Assembly: GCA_003142855.1 (NCBI GenBank)
Contig: PLNW01000156.1
Span: 1-48,312, forward strand
DNA: 48,312 nt
Direction: 5' to 3'
Source of the DNA: Myxococcales bacterium
GTDB taxonomy: Bacteria > Myxococcota_A > Polyangia > Fen-1088
The notes below the pieces were generated by a model. The model made no database searches and was not told the DNA's origin. It saw only the letters and a program-made list of their open reading frames with translations. Each line of letters starts with the position of its first letter. Position 1 is the stretch's first letter. This document shows positions 6,718-16,283 of the stretch, in pieces. A program made the translations under genes and the position numbers.

Positions 6718-8966
6718 GGCCGACAGACGAACAGGGTCGCGGTCAGCGGCAGCAGGCGGTACTCGATCTGGTCGTCCTTGACCGCGACGGCGGGCATCGG
6801 GCGGATGGTCGGCTCGCTGCCGCTGAGCACGAACACATCGGCTGTCTTGCACTCCGCGCCGGCGACGTGGATCTTGCCGGCGAAAAGTGTGTGCAGCTCT
6901 TTGTTGATGACGATCATGGTAAGCGCCTTCTTTGAATCCAAGGCTGCGTAGATAGAGGCCTTGGCATTGTCAGTGGTCGCCGTCACGGCTCTGTCGCCAA
7001 AACGCCCGTTCTTGCCGTCGTAGTTGCGATACATGCGGTAGGCCGCTTGCGTATAGGGGGGCAGAACCGTGTTGCCGGCGTTGTCGCCCCAGTAGTTGGC
7101 CATGTACATTCCCTCGCGCCCGAAAATCCCCAGCACATCGATCTGGGCCAGTCCACCCGAGATGTGCTCGCCGGCGCCGAAGTTGTACTCGGTCATGGTC
7201 AACTTGGTGCCCGGGTATCGCTCGGCGATGCGTTCCAGCAGCCAGGGGATGAGGCGCAGGGGCTTGCCCCTGGAGTCCGCGATGCCAGTCTCATTGTAGT
7301 CAGGATCCCAAAAACTGCGCGGCGCCTGCAAACGCGCGGCGATGGTCTTGGGGGACACGTCTTTCTCAGTGATGCGCTTGCTTCCCCGATCCTCGGGGTA
7401 CCAGTGGACATCCAGGGCGTGGACCAGGCGCTTTCCATGCTTGGCTTCCAGCCTTTTTGCCTCGGCCAAGAAGTAGTCGAGATAGCGGTCGTACTTCTTA
7501 TTCCATTCGGTTGCGTCGGGGGCCGCGTCCAGGGTCTGGAATTCGCTCCAGCCGAACATGACACCTCCGAGTACGAACGCGGTTGGATCCACGCCCAGGA
7601 TGGCGTCCGCGGTCGCCTCGCTGCGCTCGATGATCTCCTTGTAGGTGGTTTTCTGCGGGTGAACTCGCACGTGCAAACCCGACCAAAGCGCCGGCTCGTT
7701 GTCGAGCGAGTAGAATCTGGCACCGCCCTTGTCTGCCTGGCCCAGCTTGTTCACCAGCAGATTGACGAACTCGTCTTGGTAGACTTTGCCATCGTTGAGA
7801 TCGGGGGACAGGGAAAACGGGCCGGGTTTCTTTGGGTATGAGCGCACCCAGCGCGGGCTAGGCGCCTTTTCATTGTCGGCCACGGAGCCAAACTTGTCCG
7901 CACTCACGTAATCGACCAGGGGGATGGTCACGATCGATTCCATTCCTGCGGCCCGGTTTTCCTGCACGAAATCCAGGAACTGCGCACCAGGCGTGCTGCA
8001 ATTGCCATAGCCCATGGCCGTGCAAGGCCATTCGTCGCTGGAATACTGGTAGTCGCTGCCTGCGTTCGAGGCGTTGATTTCCCAGTTGTAGGCGGTCTGG
8101 CGATTCCCGCCCATGCGGCGGACCGTGGCGCCGAAACCCTCGATCTTGTGTGAATTGATGCCGTAGACATACGGGCTGATGGTGCGGATGACGGACTTGG
8201 GGTTGACCTCGAAACGCAGCTCGCCGCCCTCGGTGGGCGGGCCTGACAGGGCGGCCTGGTCGCGGGTGGCAGCCAGGGCCGCACTGGCCTTTTCACGGTG
8301 GCGGTCAGCGGCGCGCGTGTTGGGCAACTGGCTGAGGGGAATGCGCCTGCCGAAGTTCTCGACGGTAGCGCCGGCGATGTCGATGGTCTCTGTATCGTAG
8401 CCGAGGTGGAAATTCATGTGCGCCTCCCCAGGCGCATAGGCCTCCACAGATGGGAAGCGGATTTGCACCTTGGTCCATTCGGCCAGGGCCTGGACCGGGT
8501 ATTCCACGGACTTGGTGTAGGGCGGCTTGCCCAGCTCGAACACGAAGGACGTCTCACCCACGCCGTCGTCTTTGGGCACCTCAGCGCGCAGGTAGAAGGT
8601 GGCCAGCAAGATGTCGCCAGCCTCGACCGCTGCGCAGGTTGGGGCCTGGAACTGGACCGCATACTCTAGGCCCGAGCCTTGTTTGACCCGAAGGCGGGTG
8701 GCCTCGCCAAAGGGCTGGCCATGCACGGAAATCTGGCTGGATTCGATCTTCTGAGCGTCGCCCTGCACGACGAAGTCGCGCAGCCCGCGGCCGCACAGCA
8801 GGTCGACCCGAGGCACGTTGGCGATGCGGGCGTTGGCGGCCTCGAGCAGGGCCGAGGCTTGCGGCGTATCGGAGGCAGGCGAGGAGGGAGGAGCTGCGGT
8901 TCGCTGGATGCACCCGCCGAGCATCAGACCGAGCAGCGCGCAGCGACAGAGGATCTGCGTGGACAT
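6714..8966 (-). CDS. GH44 endoglucanase/xyloglucanase lipoprotein
   Basis: Encodes 750 aa. Signal with lipobox LMLGGC (Cys19), then a beta-sandwich-like N-terminal domain (about 50-210), then a GH44 catalytic (beta/alpha)8 barrel (about 250-640) and a small C-terminal beta domain. Family hallmarks seen: NGxNxxKxEGFGATVRRMGGN-like entry around 265-290; YSLDNEPALW with the acid/base Glu424; and TEYNFG with the nucleophile Glu593 followed by HISGGLAQIDVLGIFGREG. GH44 enzymes cleave internal beta-1,4-glucosyl bonds of xyloglucan, carboxymethyl-cellulose or mixed glucans. Surface attachment fits initial attack on polymer. It is divergent from the ROK regulator, so regulation by xylose or xylosides is plausible. 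Family assignment firm; exact substrate inferred. Confidence 0.92.
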   Translation of the reverse strand: MSTQILCRCALLGLMLGGCIQRTAAPPSSPASDTPQASALLEAANARIANVPRVDLLCGRGLRDFVVQGDAQKIESSQISVHGQPFGEATRLRVKQGSGLEYAVQFQAPTCAAVEAGDILLATFYLRAEVPKDDGVGETSFVFELGKPPYTKSVEYPVQALAEWTKVQIRFPSVEAYAPGEAHMNFHLGYDTETIDIAGATVENFGRRIPLSQLPNTRAADRHREKASAALAATRDQAALSGPPTEGGELRFEVNPKSVIRTISPYVYGINSHKIEGFGATVRRMGGNRQTAYNWEINASNAGSDYQYSSDEWPCTAMGYGNCSTPGAQFLDFVQENRAAGMESIVTIPLVDYVSADKFGSVADNEKAPSPRWVRSYPKKPGPFSLSPDLNDGKVYQDEFVNLLVNKLGQADKGGARFYSLDNEPALWSGLHVRVHPQKTTYKEIIERSEATADAILGVDPTAFVLGGVMFGWSEFQTLDAAPDATEWNKKYDRYLDYFLAEAKRLEAKHGKRLVHALDVHWYPEDRGSKRITEKDVSPKTIAARLQAPRSFWDPDYNETGIADSRGKPLRLIPWLLERIAERYPGTKLTMTEYNFGAGEHISGGLAQIDVLGIFGREGMYMANYWGDNAGNTVLPPYTQAAYRMYRNYDGKNGRFGDRAVTATTDNAKASIYAALDSKKALTMIVINKELHTLFAGKIHVAGAECKTADVFVLSGSEPTIRPMPAVAVKDDQIEYRLLPLTATLFVCRP

Positions 8967-9007
8967 TGGGGCGAGCCTAACGGGAAGCTGGCATTTCGGA
9001 AAGGGCT

Positions 9008-9028
9008 TTTACCTCGCAAACGGTCTTG
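9008..9028. promoter_or_regulatory. Candidate ROK operator, GH44/ROK intergenic
   Basis: TTTTACC followed by CAAACGGTCTTG lies 42-62 bases upstream of the GH44 start and about 80 bases upstream of the ROK start. A closely similar arrangement (TTTTACC then CAAACGGTTTG) is found in front of xylA at 13421-13444, in the same orientation relative to the minus-strand gene. Shared spacing and orientation suggest one regulator; no binding data. Confidence 0.4.
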
Positions 9029-9108
9029 TCTTCGCTGGCCGCAAAACGTACGCTGCTTCCGTCGTGGACAAGCGAAGCCATCCTCGGTCCCTCTCAATCT
9101 GAGCCAAC

Positions 9109-10368
9109 ATGCGCAGACGACAGGAAGCCATGCTGGGCAAGGGCGATAACCAGGCCATCCGGGAGATCAACCGATCGATTATCCTGGATCTGGTCCGGCG
9201 CGCGGGACGGGTTTCGCGCACAGAGCTGGCCCGCCGTTCGAAGCTCACCAAGCCCACGGTCTCGACCATCATCGACGAGTTCATCGGCGAGGGAACTGTG
9301 CGCGAGGTCGGGCTGGGCGAATCGCTCTCGGGCGGGGGCCGGCCGGCGCGGCTGCTGGAATTCAACGATGCCTCGGCTGCCTATCTGGGGATCCACTTCG
9401 GCGTGCGCGCGACCCGCATCGCCGTGGCCGACGCGCGCGGCGTGATCCGCGTGGTGCGCGGCCGACCGTCGCTGCGGAATGCGCCGGCGCGGGTGGGCAA
9501 GGTGGTGCGGTCCATGGTCAACGAGGCTCTGCAGGCGGCCAAGATTCCGCGGGCGCGGGTGGCGGCTGCGGGCGCGACGGTGCCGGGGCTGGTCGACCAG
9601 GAAAGCGGCGTGTGCGTGCTGGCGCCCAACCTCGCCTGGCAGGACGTGCCCCTGCGCGAGGTCCTGCAGGACGAACTGCGCATGCCGGTGGTGGTCAACA
9701 ACATCACGCAAGCCTCGGCCGTGGCCGAGGGCAGGGTGGGGGCCGCGCGCGGCGTGCGTTCCTATGTGTGGCTGTACGTGGGCAGCGGCGTGGGCGCGGG
9801 CATTGTGATCAACGGGCGACTGTTCCACGGGCAAAGCGGATTTTCCGGCGAGATCGGTCACTGTCCCGTGAGCGAGGACGGGCCACTGTGCGGGTGCGGG
9901 CGGCGCGGCTGCCTGGAGACCGTGGCCTCGACCATGGCGCTGCTGCGCGCGGCCGAGGACGCCATCGAGGGCAAGCAGGGGACGCAGTTGTCACGCGTGG
10001 AAGGACGACTGGACGTGGCCGGGATCGCGGCGGTGGCGGCAGAAGGCGACGCGGTCGCCAAGCGCATCCTGGCCCAGTCGAGCGAGCATTTGGGCCGGGG
10101 CATCTCGTTCCTGCTCAACATTCTCAATCCGGAGATGATCGTGCTCGGCGGTCCGGTGATCGAAGCGGGCGAGCCCTTCTTGCACGCGGTCCGCGCCTCG
10201 GTCGCACACCATGCTCTGTTGCCACACGGAGTGGCCATAGTTCCCTCGACCCTCGCCGATCGAGCCGAGCTGACCGGCTCGGTGTTGCTGGCCATGGAGA
10301 GCACCGTGCGCTCCTACCGAATCGTGGGCAGCCACGATGGTCGTGCGCGGGCGGCGACGGAACTGTAG
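9109..10368 (+). CDS. ROK-family transcriptional regulator (XylR-like)
   Basis: Encodes 419 aa, the usual length of ROK repressors. A winged helix-turn-helix lies at about 18-85 (RTELARRSKLTKPTVSTII recognition region, GGGRPARLL wing), followed by an actin-fold ROK domain with the sugar/ATP-type signature and the zinc motif CGCGRRGC near residue 260 after a GEIGH loop. ROK repressors of this architecture commonly sense xylose or glucose. Position between GH44 and, past the island, xylA/xylB supports control of xylose genes. Start ATG 9109; a second Met at 9130 is possible. The DNA-binding part looks intact. Confidence 0.9.
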   Translation: MRRRQEAMLGKGDNQAIREINRSIILDLVRRAGRVSRTELARRSKLTKPTVSTIIDEFIGEGTVREVGLGESLSGGGRPARLLEFNDASAAYLGIHFGVRATRIAVADARGVIRVVRGRPSLRNAPARVGKVVRSMVNEALQAAKIPRARVAAAGATVPGLVDQESGVCVLAPNLAWQDVPLREVLQDELRMPVVVNNITQASAVAEGRVGAARGVRSYVWLYVGSGVGAGIVINGRLFHGQSGFSGEIGHCPVSEDGPLCGCGRRGCLETVASTMALLRAAEDAIEGKQGTQLSRVEGRLDVAGIAAVAAEGDAVAKRILAQSSEHLGRGISFLLNILNPEMIVLGGPVIEAGEPFLHAVRASVAHHALLPHGVAIVPSTLADRAELTGSVLLAMESTVRSYRIVGSHDGRARAATEL

Positions 10369-10427
10369 CGGACAGGCACCGGGGGGTACAATCCCGTGGT
10401 GAGTTGGACCAGAGTATTGAGCCAGAC

Positions 10428-10946
10428 GTGACCGAGGAATATGAATGGGTAATGCCGGTCGACAAGGCCGACCATGAAGTGTTTCGACGCCTTGACGGTG
10501 GGTCCAAGCTGGGAAACTGGAAGCCCATACGCATGGAGCTGATCAAGCCTGACTCGGGGAAGACGTACAAGCAGGCCGACTTCCCCTGGTACGGCGTGCA
10601 GGTGATCATTCTGCGCAAAGGGGCCGTCGAAAGGCTTCGCCCTATGCTCTTGCAGGCCGGAGAGGTGTTACCACTGGAATGCGAAGAGGCTGAACTCAAC
10701 CTTTGGAATGTGACCAACGTCGTGGACGCACTAGATTACGAGCGTTCGAAGATAGTTCGCTTTCCAAGCTCTGGACGCATCTTGGACATCAGAAAGCATG
10801 TGTTTAAGCCACACCTGCTGGGGTCACAGCCAGCGTTCAAGCTTCCCGGACTGCAGACTATCTACCTTGGGGCTAGGTTTGTCGAGGAGGTCACAGCCAG
10901 TGGATTGACCGGCCTGAAATTCAAACAGGTGTGGGGCGCGAGCTAG
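10428..10946 (+). CDS. Imm11/DUF1629-like immunity protein
   Basis: About 172 aa from GTG 10428 (alternatives TTG 10404, ATG 10452); the long upstream open frame overlaps the ROK gene out of frame and is not coding. The protein has the general pattern of DUF1629 (Imm11) proteins: a variable N-terminus, a middle V.NVVDALDYE segment, and the closing LF/YLG..FVEEV...GLTGLKFKQVW. Imm11 proteins in myxobacteria are usually immunity partners of polymorphic toxins. No toxin gene is visible beside it, so it may be an orphan immunity gene or act on a toxin coded elsewhere. Base composition is lower in GC than its neighbours, in keeping with acquisition. Confidence 0.65.
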   Translation: MTEEYEWVMPVDKADHEVFRRLDGGSKLGNWKPIRMELIKPDSGKTYKQADFPWYGVQVIILRKGAVERLRPMLLQAGEVLPLECEEAELNLWNVTNVVDALDYERSKIVRFPSSGRILDIRKHVFKPHLLGSQPAFKLPGLQTIYLGARFVEEVTASGLTGLKFKQVWGAS

Positions 10947-10971
10947 AGCACCAGAGTTCGTTCCACCCACA

Positions 10972-11200
10972 CAAATGATTCTTGGGATCGGAAGGCCAGC
11001 GGACGGGCGGCGGGGTCGCCGGGAAGGGTAAGCGCCAGGCGGTCACGCGGCGCAGGAAGGCGTCGATGGACTTGCGCTCGGCGACGTTGGCCGCGCACAG
11101 TAGCATCACACGGATCGCGGAATCGCTGACGGTGACGTGGCCGGGCGCCGCCAGCAAATTGGCGAGCAACTTCTTCGCTTCGCGCGGACGGTGCATGTAG
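10972..11200 (-). pseudogene. Transposase C-terminus remnant
   Basis: The minus strand encodes a KKLLANLLAAPGHV...AIRVMLL...ERKSIDAFLRRV stretch that resembles the C-terminal region of transposases common in Myxococcota. It has no proper start or catalytic core, and no complete terminal repeats were found. It lies between an immunity gene and a toxin-antitoxin pair, as expected for an accessory patch. Identification is by sequence feel and is tentative. Confidence 0.4.
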
Positions 11201-11266
11201 GTGCGCTTACCGCGGCCGGGGGATTCGTGCAACCTCACCCAGGTTGATCCCAATGCCCGAAAGGGC

Positions 11267-11306
11267 TTGCACATATACCACATATATGGCATAGAATGTC
11301 GTATGC
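11267..11306 (+). promoter_or_regulatory. Promoter/operator of toxin-antitoxin pair
   Basis: An AT-rich island in otherwise GC-rich DNA, with TTGCAC at 11267 as a -35 candidate and TAGAAT at 11292 as a -10 candidate (19-base spacing, slightly long). A 5-bp inverted repeat GCATA/TATGC (11289-11293, 11302-11306) overlaps the start codon of the antitoxin, a common place for autoregulation by the antitoxin or complex. Confidence 0.45.
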
Positions 11307-11524
11307 AAATGCACTGTTACGTGCCAGACGTCGTGGCGGATGTGGTCCGCAAACGGGCTGAGGGGCGGGGGATGTCGGTGTCGCGGTACCTGGCCGAGCT
11401 GGTCCAGCGGGAGATATGTGGCGGTTGGCCCGAGGGCTACTTCGAAACGGTGGTGGGTAAGTGGCAGGGCGAGACGCTTAAGCGGTCAGCACAGGGCAGG
11501 CTAGAGACTAGGGCGCGATTCTGA
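11303..11524 (+). CDS. VapB-type antitoxin (small DNA-binding)
   Basis: Encodes 73 aa from ATG 11303 (a second Met two codons later is possible); the longer upstream frame runs through the promoter. The N-terminal half (VPDVVADVVRKRAEGRGMSVSRYLAELV) has the pattern of a ribbon-helix-helix DNA-binding fold. The C-terminal tail has WPEGYF and VVGKWQGE-like motifs that recur in antitoxins paired with PIN toxins. Stop and next start are one base apart, the classic antitoxin-toxin arrangement. It probably neutralises the toxin below and represses their shared promoter. Confidence 0.8.
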   Translation: MQMHCYVPDVVADVVRKRAEGRGMSVSRYLAELVQREICGGWPEGYFETVVGKWQGETLKRSAQGRLETRARF

Positions 11525-11525
11525 G

Positions 11526-11927
11526 ATGCCGTACCTTCTCGACACGAATGTGTGCATCGGAATCCTCACAGGGCGCAGTGCGAAGGCCATCGAGAGGCTG
11601 CGCCAACTTGCGCCCACCGAAGTACGCGCTTGCAGCGTGGTCCGGGCAGAGCTGCAATTCGGCGCGCGTAATTCCAGCCGGGTCGAGGCGAATCTGAGTT
11701 TGCTGGAAACCTTCCTTTCCCCTTTCACCAGCGTCGCGTTCGACGACGGCGCCGCGAACTACTATGGGCGAATTCGCGCGGATCTTCATCGCGCGGGGGA
11801 ATTGATCGGCCCGAACGATCTGCTCATCGCGGCCGTGGCGCTGGCCAATGACCTGGTGTTGGTCACACACAATGTGAAGGAATTCGGCCGCGTCCCGGGG
11901 CTGCGCTGGGAGGATTGGGAAAGCTAG
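11526..11927 (+). CDS. vapC: VapC-type PIN-domain toxin ribonuclease
   Basis: Encodes 133 aa, normal for VapC. PIN acidic residues in order: Asp6 (LLDTNVC), Glu42 (RAELQFGA), Asp98 (GPNDLLIAA), and a fourth metal-site position near Asn116 (THNVKEF), all in expected spacing. Such enzymes cut tRNA or rRNA when free of antitoxin. It looks catalytically intact. Directly downstream of its antitoxin (1 base). Confidence 0.9.
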   Translation: MPYLLDTNVCIGILTGRSAKAIERLRQLAPTEVRACSVVRAELQFGARNSSRVEANLSLLETFLSPFTSVAFDDGAANYYGRIRADLHRAGELIGPNDLLIAAVALANDLVLVTHNVKEFGRVPGLRWEDWES

Positions 11928-11970
11928 GGGGCGTTCCTTTCCATCGGCGGTGGATGGGAATCGGACACTC

Positions 11971-11989
11971 TTTCCATTGGGAATGGAAA
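11971..11989. terminator. Hairpin downstream of vapC
   Basis: Perfect stem TTTCCATT/AATGGAAA with a GGG loop, 44 bases after the toxin stop. No strong U-run follows, so intrinsic termination is only probable. Confidence 0.4.
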
Positions 11990-12035
11990 GGCGCCGGTTC
12001 TGAGGAGCTGGACCGGCATCCATGAAAACTCTGTT

Positions 12036-12076
12036 GTACACGCCGAATATTCATGGTGGCCCAGATGGGCGTGTAC
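12036..12076. terminator. Inverted repeat downstream of xylA
   Basis: Nine-base arms GTACACGCC (12036-12044) and GGCGTGTAC (12068-12076) flank a 23-base spacer, about 20 bases beyond the xylA stop. It could end transcription of the xylose operon on the minus strand. Long loop, no U-run, so moderate support. Confidence 0.35.
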
Positions 12077-12093
12077 CCGGTGAAAAGGCTAGG

Positions 12094-13413
12094 CTACAGA
12101 TACCGGCTGACCAGATTCTCCAGCATCTCTTGCCGGCCCGAGCGGGGCTGGGGATCGATGTTGCCTGATGTGACCCGATCGGCGATCTGGGCGAGCGAGA
12201 GCTTGCGGTCCAGGATCTCTTTGCCCAACCCTTGCTTCCAGCCGGCGTAGCGCGCGTCCACCAGGGCAGGGAGCTTGCCGTCGGTCAGCATGCGGTCGGC
12301 GACCAGCAAGGCATGCGCCAGGATGTCCATGCCGCCCACGTGGGCGTGGAAGAGATCCTCGGCGTCGAAGCTCTGCCGGCGCACCTTGGCGTCGAAGTTG
12401 AACCCGCCGGTGGTGAATCCGCCGGCTTGCAGGATGCGCGCGAGGAGCAGCGACAATTCGCCCAGATCGTTGGGGAATTGATCGGTGTCCCAGCCCAGCA
12501 GGGTGTCGCCGCGGTTCATGTCGATGCTGCCGAAAAGTCCGGCGGCCAGCGCGTAGGCCACCTCGTGTTCAAAGGTGTGGCCCGCCAGGGTGGCGTGGTT
12601 GGCTTCGATGTTGAGGCGGAAGTCGCCATTGGCCAGGCCGTAGCGCTGCAAGAACGCATCGACCGCGGCGGAGTCGTAGTCGTACTGGTGCTTGGTGGGC
12701 TCGCGCGGCTTGGGCTCGATGAGCAGCGGTCCGCGGAAGCCGATCTTGTGCTTGTGCTCGGCCACCAGATTCATGAAGCGGCCGAGCTGGTCGAGCTCGC
12801 GCTTCATGTCGGTGTTGAGCAGTGTCTCGTAGCCCTCGCGCCCGCCCCACAGCACGTAGTTTTCGCCGCCCAGACGCTGGGTCACTTCCAGCGCGTGCTT
12901 CACCTGAGCCGCGGCGTAGGCAAACACCTCGGGATCGGGATTGGTGGCCGCGCCCGCCATGAAGCGCGGGTGCGAGAAGAGATTGGCCGTCCCCCACAGC
13001 AGCTTGACCCCGGTGCGCTGCATGTGGCCGGCCAGAACATCGGCCATGCCGTCGAGCCACTTGTCGGTCTCGGCCAGGTTACGCCCCTCGGGAGACACGT
13101 CGCGATCGTGGAAACAGTAGAAGGGCGCGTCCAGGCGCGAGAAGAAATCAAAGGCAGCCGCGGCCTGCAGCTTGGCGCCCTCGAGCGCGTCGCCCGCGCC
13201 TTGCCAGGGCCGGTGGAAAGTTCCGCTGCCGAACATGTCTTTCCCGTCCGAGGCAAAGGTGTGCCAGAAACAAACCGCCATGCGTAGGTGATCCTCCATG
13301 CGCTTGCCGCGCACGATGCGATCCTTGTCGTAGTAGCGGAAGGCCAGGGGGGAGGCGGCATCCGGTCCGCCGTAGCGAATGGGTTCGATGGCTGAAAAGA
13401 ACGAATCCTGCAT
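12094..13413 (-). CDS. xylA: Xylose isomerase
   Basis: Encodes 439 aa, the standard length of class II xylose isomerases. It converts D-xylose to D-xylulose in the cytoplasm with two divalent metals. Diagnostic motifs: WHTF (His51), FHDRD with the catalytic His102 and Asp105, WGGREGYETLLNTD, EPKPREPTKHQYD with metal-binding Glu, NIEANHATLAGHTFEHE, and SIDMNRGDTLLGWDTDQFP near the end. All catalytic and metal positions appear present. It follows xylB with a 74-base gap that contains a possible operator, so it may have its own promoter besides the operon's. Confidence 0.98.
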   Translation of the reverse strand: MQDSFFSAIEPIRYGGPDAASPLAFRYYDKDRIVRGKRMEDHLRMAVCFWHTFASDGKDMFGSGTFHRPWQGAGDALEGAKLQAAAAFDFFSRLDAPFYCFHDRDVSPEGRNLAETDKWLDGMADVLAGHMQRTGVKLLWGTANLFSHPRFMAGAATNPDPEVFAYAAAQVKHALEVTQRLGGENYVLWGGREGYETLLNTDMKRELDQLGRFMNLVAEHKHKIGFRGPLLIEPKPREPTKHQYDYDSAAVDAFLQRYGLANGDFRLNIEANHATLAGHTFEHEVAYALAAGLFGSIDMNRGDTLLGWDTDQFPNDLGELSLLLARILQAGGFTTGGFNFDAKVRRQSFDAEDLFHAHVGGMDILAHALLVADRMLTDGKLPALVDARYAGWKQGLGKEILDRKLSLAQIADRVTSGNIDPQPRSGRQEMLENLVSRYL

Positions 13414-13420
13414 GAGTTTC

Positions 13421-13444
13421 TTTTACCCCTTTACAAACGGTTTG
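13421..13444. promoter_or_regulatory. Candidate ROK operator before xylA
   Basis: CAAAC-G-GTTTG (13434-13444) is a perfect 5-bp inverted repeat with one central base, preceded by TTTTACCCC. The same order TTTTACC...CAAACGGT is found before the GH44 gene at 9008-9028. It ends 8 bases upstream of the xylA start. Plausible binding site of the ROK regulator; inference only. Confidence 0.45.
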
Positions 13445-13464
13445 GCTAGAGTCGGATTCAGTGC

Positions 13465-13480
13465 GGGGCGACCTGCGGTC
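13465..13480. repeat. Partial copy of REP-like unit
   Basis: Sixteen bases, GGGGCGACCTGCGGTC, identical to one arm of the hairpin cluster at 6609-6717, lie just 3' of the xylB stop codon. Confidence 0.55.
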
Positions 13481-13487
13481 TACCGCT

Positions 13488-15053
13488 TCAGACCAGGATT
13501 TCGTTGAGCCGGCGTTCCAGTTCGCGGCCGGCTTGCTCATACACCGCCCGGGTGGCTGGGTCGGGCTTCTCGGCCAGGTGATCGGCCGGGGCAGAGAAGC
13601 GGCGGGCCAGCTCTTCCCACGCCGTTCCGCCCACGGCCTGGGCCGCGCGCAGGGCCCCACCCAACGCCGACGAGTTGGACACTTGCAAGGGCACGATGCG
13701 CGCCTGGAATACGTCGGCGAGAATACGCAAGATGCCGGGATTCTTCGACGCGCCTCCTGTGACCAAGATTGGATCCATGTCCTCGCCAATCCAGCGCGAG
13801 TGCAGGCGCAAGCTGAGCGCCTGGGTTTCCACCACAGCGCGGGCCGCCGCAAATGGGTCGTGGCCGTCGACAAAGGTGGCGGATCCGAACCAGCGAACCA
13901 CCGGCGCCGGCAAGCGCGGCGTGATCTCGGGCACGAAGTAGGGCAGCAGCAGATTGCCTGCGTTGCCAGGCCGCGTGCGGGTGAGAATCGCATCCGCGAA
14001 GGCGTTCCAGTCCAGGCCAAAGCGGTGCGCGATCTCCTCGCGCGCGAGCGAGCCGTTGGCGAAGCAGGCCAGCGCCATGAAGCCGCCCGCGGGATTGCCG
14101 AACACATGGCCGTAGCCGCGCGGATCAGTGCGCGGGGCTGCCATGGCCGCAAACACCGTGTCGCTGGTACCCAGGCTGATGACGGCGATGCCCGGACGCG
14201 TGGCGCCCATGCCCACCAGGCTGCTGGGGTTGTCGCCGGTGAATGCGATGACCGGTGTGTGTGGCGTGAAGCCGTACTTCTTCACGAAATAGTCAGCGAT
14301 CACACCCACGCGCGTGGTGCTGGGCACGGGCGCGCGCAGTTTTTGCCCGAGCCCCGGCGCGGTGGCGTCGAGCAAGTCGCGGCTCCAGGTTCCGGTGCCA
14401 AGGTCCAGCAGATTCATGCCCGCCCCGTCGCCCAGATCGACGGGTGCGGTCGCTGCCACCAGCAGCGAGGCCATGAACGAGCTGACCAGGTGAATCTCGC
14501 AGGTGCGCGCCCAGTCCGCGGGCGAGTCCTTGTAGAACTTGCGGATCTGCGGGCCGGTGAAGCGCTCGATGGCGCGCGAGCCGGTGATGGCCACCACGCG
14601 CTCGTCGCCGCCCACGGCGCGGGCGATCTCGGCGCATTCCGCGCTGCTGGCGCTGTCCATCCAGATGGGCGATGTGCGGCGGCTGAGCAAGGGTTGCACC
14701 TGATCGCGCAACGGACGATCAGTCGACCAGGCGCCGACAGTGTCGAAAGAACGCGCCAGGTACACCGATCCGTGTTGCTGCCCGGCCCCGCTCACCCCGC
14801 GCACGCTGCCCAGGTCCACGCCCGCTTTGACCAGATCTCCCAGAAGCAACTCAAGCGCCTCGACCCACATGAGGGGATCGCTGTGCTTGACCCGGGGATC
14901 CTCGTGCACCAGGCAACCCTTGGGCGAATGGAAGCGCGGCAGGCGCTCGCCAAACACCACGCTGTGGTTGGCGCAGACCGTGCCCGTGTCCATGTCGATG
15001 ATCAGCCCCGAGAGGCTCTGCGTACTCGCGTCCAGACCGAGGAAACGCGCCAT
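13488..15053 (-). CDS. xylB: Xylulokinase, eukaryotic XYLB-like FGGY kinase
   Basis: Encodes 521 aa. It phosphorylates D-xylulose to xylulose-5-phosphate in the cytoplasm. FGGY-kinase features: N-terminal LGLDASTQS with Asp8, VSGAGQQHGSVY near 87-98, the catalytic-base motif TGDNPSS with Asp274, SLGTSDTVFA phosphate loop near 293-302, and VTGGASKNPGILRI near the C-terminus. Its GAGQQHGS and GDGAGMNLLDL stretches resemble the animal/plant XYLB branch more than E. coli XylB. It lies 16 bases after the ABC ATPase gene and 74 bases before xylA, an operon on the minus strand. Confidence 0.93.
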   Translation of the reverse strand: MARFLGLDASTQSLSGLIIDMDTGTVCANHSVVFGERLPRFHSPKGCLVHEDPRVKHSDPLMWVEALELLLGDLVKAGVDLGSVRGVSGAGQQHGSVYLARSFDTVGAWSTDRPLRDQVQPLLSRRTSPIWMDSASSAECAEIARAVGGDERVVAITGSRAIERFTGPQIRKFYKDSPADWARTCEIHLVSSFMASLLVAATAPVDLGDGAGMNLLDLGTGTWSRDLLDATAPGLGQKLRAPVPSTTRVGVIADYFVKKYGFTPHTPVIAFTGDNPSSLVGMGATRPGIAVISLGTSDTVFAAMAAPRTDPRGYGHVFGNPAGGFMALACFANGSLAREEIAHRFGLDWNAFADAILTRTRPGNAGNLLLPYFVPEITPRLPAPVVRWFGSATFVDGHDPFAAARAVVETQALSLRLHSRWIGEDMDPILVTGGASKNPGILRILADVFQARIVPLQVSNSSALGGALRAAQAVGGTAWEELARRFSAPADHLAEKPDPATRAVYEQAGRELERRLNEILV

Positions 15054-15069
15054 ATGTCCTCCAGACTCC

Positions 15070-16209
<1,140 letters not shown>

Positions 16210-16283
16210 GAGACGTTGTGCGCGACCCGGACTCTAGCGCGGAGCTTTGCGGGTCGGAAGGAGAAACACCGCTCTTTTCTGCG

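Noticed and set aside
8967..9108. Riboswitch in the GH44/ROK gap
   Set aside because: No recognisable conserved RNA structure; the region is explained by promoters and a possible operator.
9612..10427. Upstream part of the open frame containing the Imm11-like gene
   Set aside because: It overlaps the ROK gene in another frame; only the part after 10428 shows protein-like sequence.
10921..11292. A 123-codon minus-strand open frame as a functional gene
   Set aside because: Only its middle resembles a transposase end; ends read through the toxin-antitoxin promoter and lack a start site.
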